A stretch of 56,821 bases of DNA. It comes from a virus. A program made the position numbers and the translations under genes. The stretch is from positions 1 to 56,821 of the IMG/VR virus record IMGVR_UViG_3300009181_000084; one strand, given 5' to 3'. This document shows positions 1 to 4,496 of the stretch, piece by piece; the first letter of the stretch is position 1, and every line of letters starts with the position of its first letter. Below the pieces are notes generated by a model. The model was not told the DNA's origin. It did no database searches and was given only the letters and a program-made list of their open reading frames with translations.

Positions 1-63
1 ACTATTTCTACCAAATCTCTCTACTTCATAGAGACCTTGTCTTGAGTTAATGTGTATTTTCAT
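1..63 (-). CDS. Partial minus-strand gene entering from the left edge
   Basis: An ATG on the minus strand at 61-63 opens a frame that stays open to the window edge and begins MKIHINSRQGLYEVERF. Only 21 codons are visible, so no family can be assigned. It points away from the structured non-coding region to its right, and its leader (rich in A and T, no Shine-Dalgarno) looks like those of the other minus-strand genes. I do not see the repeated upstream element that precedes the other minus genes, so it may be transcribed differently. It could be the first gene of a minus-strand operon lying outside the window. Confidence 0.45.
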   Translation of the reverse strand, partial: MKIHINSRQGLYEVERFGRNS

Positions 64-660
64 TTTAAGTTTATTTATAAGTTTATGTTTAAGTTTAAAA
101 ATCCCTCTGCACTCAGTTGTAATATTGGAAGTCTAGACTAACACTCTCTTAGCTTAATACTGATCAAGTATTAAAGTAGTTAGTTGCTTTGCTGTAAGCC
201 ATCTATTACAACTGTCTCACCTTGGGAATGAGAAATGGTGCATTACTAATTTTAATTTATAAGATTCCGGATTCAATAGTTATAATACTCTCCTACTAAA
301 GTAATAAGTACAAAGATAGTAGTATAATGTGAGTATGTTGACTAAGTTCATAACTTAGCCATATATTAATATAGATATAGCATAATCAGGTAGTTACAGA
401 ACTCAGTTAAAGCATTAGTTTAGGTGGGTGTTTGACTGTCAACTAAAGATACAGTCACAAGCTCACACAAATTATATCCACATAACTATTTAACTACCAG
501 CATGTTACAGCATTACCTACAACATAATTAACATCACCTGTAATATAATCAATTTGATTAACATCTACGGTGTGAGACTGTCAATATGATTAATATTAAT
601 ATTATATCACTGTCAAATTATACTTAATGCATCTGACTGAGTATATATATGTATAAAACA
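64..660. other. Non-coding, highly structured region
   Basis: About 600 bases without a convincing gene. It is packed with inverted repeats: an 11-bp pair at 114-124/204-214 enclosing 137-142/179-184 and 154-161/167-174; a hairpin at 342-358; a long-range pair 389-396/491-498 enclosing a hairpin at 433-439/451-457; and a short AATCAA/TTGATT hairpin near 549-561. No tRNA T-arm consensus was found on either strand. It could be a replication origin, a set of structured RNAs, or a long 5' leader of the gene at 1-63. Confidence 0.55.
114..214. repeat. Nested inverted repeats (three coaxial stems)
   Basis: CAGTTGTAATA at 114-124 is the exact reverse complement of TATTACAACTG at 204-214. Inside it, ACTAAC (137-142) pairs with GTTAGT (179-184), and inside that TTAATACT (154-161) pairs with AGTATTAA (167-174) across a GATCA loop. 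Three perfect nested stems in a 101-base span are unlikely to be random, though AT-rich DNA raises the background. Either strand could fold, so orientation is not determined. Confidence 0.55.
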
Positions 661-662
661 TA

Positions 663-785
663 TTATATAACATTAATAATAATCAATATGACAGGATTAT
701 CTTGTACAATAATCAAATTAAAAGTAGGTTTATAAGACCACATAAGAATATAAAATAATACTTTTAAGACATTAGACCACATCAT
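663..785 (-). CDS. Small hydrophobic protein (40 aa), possible membrane peptide
   Basis: A longer open frame begins at 854, but that start would place the repeated minus-strand upstream element (809-826) inside the gene. Starting at the MMWSNV codons (785) puts the element about 24 bases upstream, as in its neighbours. The resulting 40-residue peptide is strongly hydrophobic (VLKVLFYILMW, then VILIIINVI), compatible with one or two membrane segments. I do not recognise the family. Support is the upstream element and spacing only; the gene could also be spurious. Confidence 0.35.
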   Translation of the reverse strand: MMWSNVLKVLFYILMWSYKPTFNLIIVQDNPVILIIINVI

Positions 786-808
786 ACAAAAACACAACAA
801 TCCACAAC

Positions 809-826
809 AGTTTAAAGTTGAATAAA
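809..826 (-). promoter_or_regulatory. Repeated minus-strand upstream element, copy 1
   Basis: Plus-strand AGTTTAAAGTTGAATAAA matches the consensus GTTAARAGYTGAATAAA shared by eight minus-strand gene leaders. It lies about 24 bases before the start at 785 and is followed on its upstream side by a small hairpin (833-845). Confidence 0.5.
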
Positions 827-832
827 TAAAAG

Positions 833-845
833 TTGACGCAGTCAA
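833..845 (-). repeat. Mini-hairpin next to upstream element copy 1
   Basis: TTGAC-GCA-GTCAA, a perfect 5-bp stem with a 3-base loop. Equivalent hairpins with different stem bases occur beside copies 2 and 6, so the fold rather than the sequence appears conserved. Confidence 0.45.
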
Positions 846-910
846 GAAAAACATACAGTATATAAAATACAGTATTACTAATTAAATACATAGTGCATAA
901 AAATAATAAA

Positions 911-932
911 CCCCTGCCTGTTACAGCAAGGG
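911..932 (-). terminator. Terminator after the gene at 949-1287
   Basis: On the minus strand CCCTTGC and GCAGGGG can pair (one G-U) across an 8-base loop, followed by TTTATTATTTTT. It sits 17 bases past the stop codon. Confidence 0.55.
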
Positions 933-948
933 TATATTCTTCCGTGTG

Positions 949-1287
949 TTAAGCGAATGGGTTATCTTCCAACCCGTCTTCATCTTCAACCACAGGTGTT
1001 GGTGCGTCCACACCATAGTCTTCCCAACTAAGGCTTTCAATAACCAACCCTGCAACACTTGGTACAATAGTTTTATTATCATCTAATAATGATAACGCAA
1101 AAGATACTTCATCTCCTGCTTCTACTTGTCCCCATACACTCTCGTATATAACTCCAAATGCAGGTTTAGTACTTTTAGAAATAATTATACACGTTTTATA
1201 ACGCGTATTTTTATCACTTTTACTGATTTTAATGGCTTCATTGATACTTTTCAGGGTACCTTTGCCAAAAATGGTTTTCTTTTCCAT
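949..1287 (-). CDS. Small protein with acidic SSB-like tail (112 aa)
   Basis: Begins MEKKTIFGKGTLKSINEAIK and has a central beta-rich region, then a tail of acidic residues ending EDEDGLEDNPFA. Acidic tails closing on a phenylalanine are typical of single-stranded DNA-binding proteins such as SSB (DIPF) and T7 gp2.5, where they recruit replication partners. A repeated basic segment (KISKSDKNTRYK) precedes it. This is inference from tail and size; the OB fold is not demonstrable by eye and 112 residues is short for an SSB. It has its own upstream element (1323-1344) and terminator (911-932), so it looks like an independent early unit. Confidence 0.6.
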   Translation of the reverse strand: MEKKTIFGKGTLKSINEAIKISKSDKNTRYKTCIIISKSTKPAFGVIYESVWGQVEAGDEVSFALSLLDDNKTIVPSVAGLVIESLSWEDYGVDAPTPVVEDEDGLEDNPFA

Positions 1288-1322
1288 AATCTTAAATTTA
1301 ATTAATTAAACATTTATATCCC

Positions 1323-1344
1323 TAATAGTTTAGAGCTGAATAAA
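1323..1344 (-). promoter_or_regulatory. Repeated minus-strand upstream element, copy 2
   Basis: Full-length match including the flanking TAATAG; one of the best copies. It lies 36 bases before the start at 1287. The mini-hairpin TGCC-GCA-GGCA lies at 1353-1363. Confidence 0.6.
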
Positions 1345-1352
1345 ATAAAAGC

Positions 1353-1363
1353 TGCCGCAGGCA
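1353..1363 (-). repeat. Mini-hairpin next to upstream element copy 2
   Basis: TGCC-GCA-GGCA. Both sides of the stem differ from the hairpin at 833-845 while pairing is kept; flanked by GAAAAA as in the other copies. Confidence 0.45.
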
Positions 1364-1365
1364 AG

Positions 1366-1391
1366 AAAAAAAGGGGATGTTACTCCCCCTT
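1366..1391 (-). terminator. Terminator after the gene at 1397-1768
   Basis: On the minus strand GGGG and CCCC pair across about nine bases, followed by seven T residues. It starts six bases past the stop codon. Confidence 0.65.
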
Positions 1392-1396
1392 AATAT

Positions 1397-1768
1397 TTAT
1401 AAATTTTTAAACATAGCAACTAAGTCAGCATGGTCATCATTACCATTTGAGTTTTCTAACTCAGGTAACTCAGGTAGGTTAACATCTTTACCTGAATATG
1501 CATACCAATCTATTGAACCACAACCTGAGCTTTTACTATAGGTCTCTATGACATATTTCTCAAGCATTTCCCATATATCATCAAAATACATACCTGTTAC
1601 TTTATAATACCCATCAGAAGTAAGGCCATCAAATCTTGGTACATAACCCATAGTATCCCATGAGTAACCATCATCAAACATTCTAACTTTCTCTGCAACA
1701 AATGTGATAACAGGAAAAGGTATAGTAGCTTCTACCTCAATCTTTTTTTTATACGTTATTGTTTTCAT
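1397..1768 (-). CDS. Unknown small early protein (123 aa)
   Basis: Begins MKTITYKKKIEVEATIPFPV and is rich in aromatic residues (YSWDTMGY, GYYKVTGMYFDDIWEML). It ends in an acidic, asparagine-rich stretch and ADLVAMFKNL. No family recognised. The start at 1768 is supported by the AATTAAAACTATTTATTATG-type leader and the upstream element at 1797-1815. It is a single-gene unit with its own terminator (1366-1391). Small, promoter-proximal phage genes of this kind are often host-takeover factors, but nothing in the sequence proves that here. Confidence 0.65.
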   Translation of the reverse strand: MKTITYKKKIEVEATIPFPVITFVAEKVRMFDDGYSWDTMGYVPRFDGLTSDGYYKVTGMYFDDIWEMLEKYVIETYSKSSGCGSIDWYAYSGKDVNLPELPELENSNGNDDHADLVAMFKNL

Positions 1769-1796
1769 AATAAATAGTTTTAATTAATATTAATAA

Positions 1797-1815
1797 GAGT
1801 TAAAAGTTGAATAAA
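1797..1815 (-). promoter_or_regulatory. Repeated minus-strand upstream element, copy 3
   Basis: Plus-strand GAGTTAAAAGTTGAATAAA, about 28 bases before the start at 1768. Confidence 0.55.
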
Positions 1816-1836
1816 AAAAGGGGATATTACTCCCCT
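1812..1836 (-). terminator. Terminator after the gene at 1851-2024
   Basis: Minus-strand AGGGGA/TCCCCT stem with a short loop followed by seven T residues; it runs directly into upstream element copy 3. Confidence 0.6.
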
Positions 1837-1850
1837 GTTTCATTTTCCAT

Positions 1851-2024
1851 TCAAGATATGTTAGCTTCAATACCTTCCTGGACACGTGCTCTATAAGCTT
1901 TCAAATCAGATAACTTACATTTTTCTTCATGTATTTGAGCTTGAAGCTTAGTAAGATTTCTTTCAATCTTAGCAATATCATAATCTAGCATTTCAGCTAA
2001 ATCAAATAAATTATTTGTTTTCAT
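1851..2024 (-). CDS. Short coiled-coil protein (57 aa)
   Basis: Translating the minus strand from the ATG at 2024 gives MKTNNLFDLAEMLDYDIAK and continues to a TGA at 1851. The body (IERNLTKLQAQIHEEKCKLSDLK in outline) has leucine and isoleucine spaced as in a heptad repeat, so a short coiled coil or helical hairpin is likely. No function is recognised. The gene has the repeated upstream element at 2051-2072 (27 bases before the start) and its own terminator, which are the main reasons to call it real despite its size. Confidence 0.6.
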   Translation of the reverse strand: MKTNNLFDLAEMLDYDIAKIERNLTKLQAQIHEEKCKLSDLKAYRARVQEGIEANIS

Positions 2025-2050
2025 AATCTTTAATTTAAATTAATAATTAA

Positions 2051-2072
2051 TAATAGTTAAGAGCTGAATAAA
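2051..2072 (-). promoter_or_regulatory. Repeated minus-strand upstream element, copy 4
   Basis: The best match to the family consensus (TAATAGTTAAGAGCTGAATA, then AA), 27 bases before the start at 2024. Confidence 0.6.
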
Positions 2073-2076
2073 TTAA

Positions 2077-2101
2077 CAAAAAACATAAAGGCTATAAGCC
2101 C
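2077..2101 (-). terminator. Weak terminator overlapping the stop of 2092-2292
   Basis: Minus-strand AGGGCTTATAGCCTTTATG can form a short GGCT/AGCC stem followed by TTTTTTGTTAATTT. The hairpin includes the TAG stop codon at 2092-2094. Confidence 0.4.
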
Positions 2102-2292
2102 TTACGTTTCTTATATTCATCAGAATACTTCTCATTATCAGGGGCCATACTAGCACCCCAAATAAAGAAAAATGAAAACATGCATAATATAGCACATGCA
2201 GTTGGTGCTTTCTCTGCCCATGCTTCATAAGCAAAGACCCCTATAATGATACCTATGAAGGTCATCATTATAAACTGAAAAGAGTATTTCAT
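2092..2292 (-). CDS. Small membrane protein (66 aa)
   Basis: The open frame extends back to 2349, but the downstream ATG at 2292 is preferred. It follows the usual AATTTTAATTATTATG leader, and the longer version would run through the terminator and the end of the 27-codon gene at 2324-2407. From there the protein reads MKYSFQFIMMTFIGIIIGVF and has a second hydrophobic run (PTACAILCMFSFFFIWGASM), so two membrane helices with a charged C-terminus (SDEYKKRKGL) are likely. Function unknown. No upstream element lies between it and the 27-codon gene, so the two may share the promoter at 2428-2449 with partial termination between them. Confidence 0.55.
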   Translation of the reverse strand: MKYSFQFIMMTFIGIIIGVFAYEAWAEKAPTACAILCMFSFFFIWGASMAPDNEKYSDEYKKRKGL

Positions 2293-2306
2293 AATAATTA
2301 AAATTA

Positions 2307-2325
2307 AAGGGGCTACTAACCCCTT
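2307..2325 (-). terminator. Hairpin between the 27-codon gene and the membrane gene
   Basis: Minus-strand AAGGGG-TTAGTAG-CCCCTT, a perfect 6-bp stem followed by TTAATTTTAATT. It overlaps the stop codon at 2324-2326 and could act as an attenuator for the downstream gene. Confidence 0.55.
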
Positions 2326-2407
2326 AGTTAAACAATTCATCTTCATCATTTAAATCTTCAATGCTATAATAAGCATCAAGAAATACTGCTAATTCTTTTT
2401 CATCCAT
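2324..2407 (-). CDS. 27-residue acidic peptide gene
   Basis: Minus-strand ATG at 2407, stop TAA at 2324-2326: MDEKELAVFLDAYYSIEDL and a further acidic stretch ending ELFN. Too small to classify. It is called because it has the full package seen at its neighbours: the upstream element at 2428-2449, an ATTATTATG-type leader and a hairpin at its stop codon. It could be a genuine acidic micro-protein (for example a host-enzyme inhibitor) or a leader peptide for the membrane gene downstream. Nothing beyond context separates these. Confidence 0.45.
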   Translation of the reverse strand: MDEKELAVFLDAYYSIEDLNDEDELFN

Positions 2408-2427
2408 AATAATAAGTTTTAGTTTAT

Positions 2428-2449
2428 TAATAGTTAAAAGCTGAATAAT
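2428..2449 (-). promoter_or_regulatory. Repeated minus-strand upstream element, copy 5
   Basis: Near-perfect copy (TAATAGTTAAAAGCTGAATA), 21 bases before the start at 2407. Confidence 0.6.
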
Positions 2450-2450
2450 T

Positions 2451-2482
2451 TTAAAAGAGAGAAATGCCCGAAGGCATTCTCT
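2451..2482 (-). terminator. Terminator with UUCG tetraloop after 2482-2670
   Basis: The minus-strand RNA would fold ATGCC-UUCG-GGCAT with extra GAGA/TCTC pairs, then CTTTTAAAATTATT. A C(UUCG)G loop is exceptionally stable. The hairpin begins at the stop codon. Confidence 0.65.
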
Positions 2483-2670
2483 TATATGTCTCTATGAAAA
2501 GAGTAAAATCTGTAGGGTAATTGCCCTCCTTTAGGATGAGCAATGAATGTATCAAGATTAATAATGTAATCAGCAGTTTCTAAGATGTCTCCATCTTCTG
2601 CTATTAAATTCTGTGTGAAGTAGATGTTGTTCTCTTTGTCATCTCCCCAATAAAGTGTTATGTTTTCCAT
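2482..2670 (-). CDS. Unknown small early protein (62 aa)
   Basis: Reads MENITLYWGDDKENNIYFTQ, then an acidic middle and LPYRFYSFHRDI at the end. No family recognised. It has an upstream element at 2698-2717 and its own UUCG-type terminator (2451-2482). The mixture of alternating hydrophobic and charged residues suggests a small beta-rich domain. Single-gene transcription unit like its neighbours. Confidence 0.55.
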   Translation of the reverse strand: MENITLYWGDDKENNIYFTQNLIAEDGDILETADYIINLDTFIAHPKGGQLPYRFYSFHRDI

Positions 2671-2697
2671 AATAATAAATTTAATTAATATTTAATA

Positions 2698-2717
2698 AAA
2701 GTTAAAAGCTGAATAGA
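2698..2717 (-). promoter_or_regulatory. Repeated minus-strand upstream element, copy 6
   Basis: Core GTTAAAAGCTGAATA at 2701-2715, about 28 bases before the start at 2670. A mini-hairpin (TTGC-GAA-GCAA, 2721-2731) follows on the upstream side. Confidence 0.55.
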
Positions 2718-2720
2718 AAG

Positions 2721-2731
2721 TTGCGAAGCAA
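2721..2731 (-). repeat. Mini-hairpin next to upstream element copy 6
   Basis: TTGC-GAA-GCAA followed by GAAAAA; third member of the covarying hairpin set at 833-845 and 1353-1363. Confidence 0.4.
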
Positions 2732-2732
2732 G

Positions 2733-2758
2733 AAAAAATAAGGGTATAACCCCTTATT
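2733..2758 (-). terminator. Terminator after 2754-2894
   Basis: Minus-strand AATAAGGG/CCCTTATT perfect 8-bp stem followed by a T-rich tract; overlaps the stop codon. Confidence 0.65.
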
Positions 2759-2894
2759 CATCCCACCATACCATAACAAAATTACCAAAAACATCTACAC
2801 CAAATGAATACCCACCAGATCCATTTATAATAAATATTCTTTCTTTAAAAAGAATATTATTATCACTATCAGTCACTACTTTATTATACCACAT
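2754..2894 (-). CDS. Unknown micro-protein (46 aa)
   Basis: Minus-strand ATG at 2894 to TAA at 2754-2756: MWYNKVVTDSDNNILFKERI, then a glycine/aromatic-rich stretch ending VMVWWDE. Alternating hydrophobic residues suggest a small beta sheet. It has an upstream element at 2915-2936 (21 bases before the start) and a strong terminator. No function can be assigned. Confidence 0.5.
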   Translation of the reverse strand: MWYNKVVTDSDNNILFKERIFIINGSGGYSFGVDVFGNFVMVWWDE

Positions 2895-2914
2895 AACTCT
2901 AAGATTTAAATTAT

Positions 2915-2936
2915 TATTAGTTGTGAGCTGAATAAA
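2915..2936 (-). promoter_or_regulatory. Repeated minus-strand upstream element, copy 7
   Basis: GTTGTGAGCTGAATAAA core, 21 bases before the start at 2894. Confidence 0.55.
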
Positions 2937-2939
2937 TTA

Positions 2940-2970
2940 AAAAAAATAAGTAAGGGTATAACCCCTACTT
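2940..2970 (-). terminator. Terminator overlapping the stop of 2965-3165
   Basis: Minus-strand AAGTAGGGG/CCCTTACTT-type stem with one bulge and a TTATA loop, followed by a run of T residues. Confidence 0.55.
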
Positions 2971-3165
2971 AGTTCTTATAATCTCAAATATTAATAAGTT
3001 TGCACTTACTATCTGTATTTGATATTTAACTAACTCACCTTTAGTAATGAGTGAGTTAATAAAAGCTTGGATTTGACTCATGCTTTTAATTTTTGAGGTA
3101 GTTTCACCTACCATTTCTAATGATGGATCCACCATCATTAGAGTAACTTTAATATCTGTTCTCAT
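2965..3165 (-). CDS. Unknown small early protein (66 aa)
   Basis: Reads MRTDIKVTLMMVDPSLEMVG, then a helix-forming segment (SKIKSMSQIQAFINSLITKG) and a beta-like end (VKYQIQIVSANLLIFEIIRTK). It is the most promoter-proximal minus-strand gene, next to the divergent control region. Upstream element copy 8 lies 16 bases before its start. No family recognised; a compact alpha/beta fold is plausible. Confidence 0.55.
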   Translation of the reverse strand: MRTDIKVTLMMVDPSLEMVGETTSKIKSMSQIQAFINSLITKGELVKYQIQIVSANLLIFEIIRTK

Positions 3166-3180
3166 AATTCTAAAATTTCA

Positions 3181-3202
3181 TAATGGTTATGAGTTGAATT
3201 CT
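3181..3202 (-). promoter_or_regulatory. Repeated minus-strand upstream element, copy 8
   Basis: Most diverged copy (GGTTATGAGTTGAATTC core), 16 bases before the start at 3165, the closest spacing of the set. Confidence 0.45.
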
Positions 3203-3211
3203 TTTAAAACA

Positions 3212-3272
3212 ATGGGGGGTACCAGCTAGGCCTGAAGGGCCGGGGGGTTTGCTATGGAGGGTCCACCTCCAT
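3212..3272. other. G-rich island at the divergence point
   Basis: In otherwise AT-rich DNA this stretch has two G6 runs (3214-3219, 3242-3247), GGG at 3237-3239 and GGAGGG at 3256-3261. It also has GGCC-TGAAG-GGCC (3229-3241) and a perfect ATGGAGG/CCTCCAT hairpin (3254-3260/3266-3272). It could form a G-quadruplex on the plus strand. It separates the minus-strand early cluster from all plus-strand genes. Confidence 0.6.
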
Positions 3273-3276
3273 CTCA

Positions 3277-3322
3277 TGCATATACAAAATGTGTCCACTA
3301 CATCTTACTGCATATACAAAAT
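3277..3322. repeat. 14-base direct repeat, 32-base spacing
   Basis: TGCATATACAAAAT occurs at 3277-3290 and again at 3309-3322. The 32-base period is about three helical turns, so both copies face the same side of the DNA, as expected for paired operator sites. No other copy was noticed in the window. Confidence 0.55.
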
Positions 3323-3373
3323 CCGTAAGTGTATTTATTTATTATAGGTAAGGTGTATTCCGGGGAATTATTA

Positions 3374-3381
3374 TATATTTG
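3374..3381 (+). promoter_or_regulatory. TATATTTG -7 box
   Basis: Matches the Bacteroidota TAnnTTTG box. A transcript from here would reach the terminator at 3429-3458 after about 70 bases, so it either makes a short RNA or reads through into 3487-3750. Confidence 0.4.
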
Positions 3382-3428
3382 TATGTATCATAAATTTTTT
3401 TTTAAATTTATTAGTTTATTAGGTAAGG

Positions 3429-3458
3429 AAACCTCTGGAGTAATCTAGAGGTTTTGTT
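3429..3458 (+). terminator. Hairpin terminator before 3487-3750
   Basis: AAACCTCT/AGAGGTTT, an 8-bp perfect stem followed by TTTTGTTG. It is preceded by AGGTAAGGAAA, the same string found before the terminator at 4795. Confidence 0.65.
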
Positions 3459-3459
3459 G

Positions 3460-3467
3460 TATATTTG
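3460..3467 (+). promoter_or_regulatory. TATATTTG -7 box for 3487-3750
   Basis: Sits immediately behind the terminator at 3429 and 20 bases before the chosen start codon. No clear -33 TTTG is visible. Confidence 0.55.
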
Positions 3468-3486
3468 TAATTTAAAATTATTTGTT

Positions 3487-3750
3487 ATGCAGTTATATAG
3501 AGAAAGGCCTAAAAGTATTGAGGCTATACAGTATGATGGTACAGAAGAATGTGCTATTAAGATTTCCGGGTATGAGTATTTTACAGGACACATTAATTAT
3601 ATCAATCATAAATTTGATAGCTTTTTTCTTACTACTAATAATGGTGATCTTAAGTTAACCCCGGGGGACTATGTTATAAAAGATTGGTACGGGGAATATA
3701 CTTTGATGCCAGAAAAAATTTTTAATAGGATGTATAAGGTATTTGAATAA
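3487..3750 (+). CDS. Small conserved phage protein, 'RERPKSIEAIQ' type (87 aa)
   Basis: The frame opens at 3454, but that start lies upstream of the -7 box at 3460-3467, so the ATG at 3487 (MQLYRERPKSIEAIQY) is chosen. The layout matches a small protein family common in phages of many hosts: an N-terminal YR.(K/R)P...EA.Q(W/Y), a middle of variable length, then PGDYVIKDWYGEY and a C-terminal IFNRMYKVFE. Its function is not known to me. The gene has its own promoter and is followed by another -7 box at 3755. Confidence 0.75.
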   Translation: MQLYRERPKSIEAIQYDGTEECAIKISGYEYFTGHINYINHKFDSFFLTTNNGDLKLTPGDYVIKDWYGEYTLMPEKIFNRMYKVFE

Positions 3751-3754
3751 TACT

Positions 3755-3762
3755 TATATTTG
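3755..3762 (+). promoter_or_regulatory. TATATTTG -7 box just after 3487-3750
   Basis: Lies five bases past the stop codon and about 60 bases before the terminator at 3820, so it would produce a short RNA of roughly 85 bases. Confidence 0.45.
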
Positions 3763-3768
3763 TGATAT

Positions 3769-3854
3769 CATTATTGTTTTGCGATTTATAATGGTTATTG
3801 TTTTAATTGGTTATTAGAGTAAGTCTAGATGTAAAATTCTAGACTTATTTTTTT
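3769..3854 (+). ncRNA. Possible short RNA between a promoter and a terminator
   Basis: The interval from the predicted start (about seven bases after the -7 box at 3755-3762) to the T-tract of the strong hairpin at 3820-3854 holds no convincing gene. It is bounded like a small RNA. It could equally be the 3' end of the preceding gene's transcript with a cryptic promoter inside. Confidence 0.25.
3820..3854 (+). terminator. Strong hairpin terminator before the GroES-like gene
   Basis: TAAGTCTAGA/TCTAGACTTA, a perfect 10-bp stem with an 8-base loop followed by seven T residues. Confidence 0.8.
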
Positions 3855-3915
3855 GTTTAAACTTTAATTGTTTAATAAATTTATTATCTTTACTGGATAA
3901 TTAAAACATAGTATT

Positions 3916-4206
3916 ATGAGTAAAGCAATTAAAAGTCTTAAGGGACGTAGAGTATTAATCAGTCAGCCAGAAAGAAAAGAATCTGTGATTGAATTAAGTG
4001 AAGCTGATAAAGCACACATGGATACTGAGGACATGAAGAAGTGGACCAAGTTAACAGTGTATGCAGTTGGTGAAGAAGTTAAAACTTTAGAGGCAGGTGA
4101 TGTAGTTTACATTGGTGTTAATTCTATCAAGAATGCAGAAGCAATTGAAGTTGATGGAGGTATTAAGTTGATGGTAAGTGAATATGATATTGCAATAGTA
4201 TGGTAG
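3916..4206 (+). CDS. GroES-like co-chaperonin (96 aa)
   Basis: The layout fits the GroES/gp31 fold: an N-terminal beta strand LKGRRVLISQPE, a polar stretch where the mobile loop belongs (residues about 20-42), then AVGEEVKTLEAGDVVYI. That last part parallels the GroES AVG...LDVKVGDIVIF segment. It closes with IKLMVSEYDIAIVW, matching the GroES ending VLIMSESDILAIV. Length is typical. Phage co-chaperonins such as T4 gp31 replace host GroES to fold the capsid protein inside GroEL; the same role is inferred here. It overlaps the next gene by seven bases, implying translational coupling. No GroEL gene is seen in the window, so it would work with host GroEL. Confidence 0.75.
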   Translation: MSKAIKSLKGRRVLISQPERKESVIELSEADKAHMDTEDMKKWTKLTVYAVGEEVKTLEAGDVVYIGVNSIKNAEAIEVDGGIKLMVSEYDIAIVW

Positions 4207-4496
4207 ATATAGATAAACTTTGTGATCTCTATAATGAGAAAAGAAGTAATAGGTATTATGATAATGCATTACCAAGTTCTTTTAAGTATACAACTCCTAA
4301 GCCTGTACTAAAACCAAATAATGAATATGCATTATTTGATGTACTAGAAGCATGGGGACTTGATAAAGATTTTTACTTAGGTAATGTAATTAAGTATCTG
4401 GCAAGAGCTGGAAAAAAAGATGCTGCTAAAGAGTTAGAGGATCTGGAAAAAGCTGAAATGTATTTAAAAAGAAGAATCTCTGAGTTAAAAAAATGA
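4200..4496 (+). CDS. DUF3310-like protein (98 aa)
   Basis: The C-terminal half carries the DUF3310 pattern: YALFDVLEAWGLDKDFYLGN, then VIKYLARAGKKD, then ELEDLEKAEMYLKRRI. This small family is very common in phages and is sometimes annotated as a nucleotide kinase, although the activity is not well established. The N-terminal 35 residues are polar and probably flexible. It overlaps the GroES-like gene (ATGGTAG) and overlaps the next gene by four bases, so the three form a tight operon. Confidence 0.75.
   Translation: MVDIDKLCDLYNEKRSNRYYDNALPSSFKYTTPKPVLKPNNEYALFDVLEAWGLDKDFYLGNVIKYLARAGKKDAAKELEDLEKAEMYLKRRISELKK

Noticed and set aside
100-330. Possible tRNA genes in the structured non-coding region
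   Set aside because: Hairpins are present but no T-arm GTTCRA consensus, no 7-bp acceptor pairing at the right distance and no CCA end could be found on either strand.
663-854. Full 63-codon minus-strand frame starting at 854
   Set aside because: It would contain the repeated upstream element and mini-hairpin inside the gene; the start at 785 restores the usual spacing.
3454-3486. Upstream start for the small phage protein at 3487
   Set aside because: It lies before the TATATTTG box and inside the terminator tail; family members begin near the RERPK motif.
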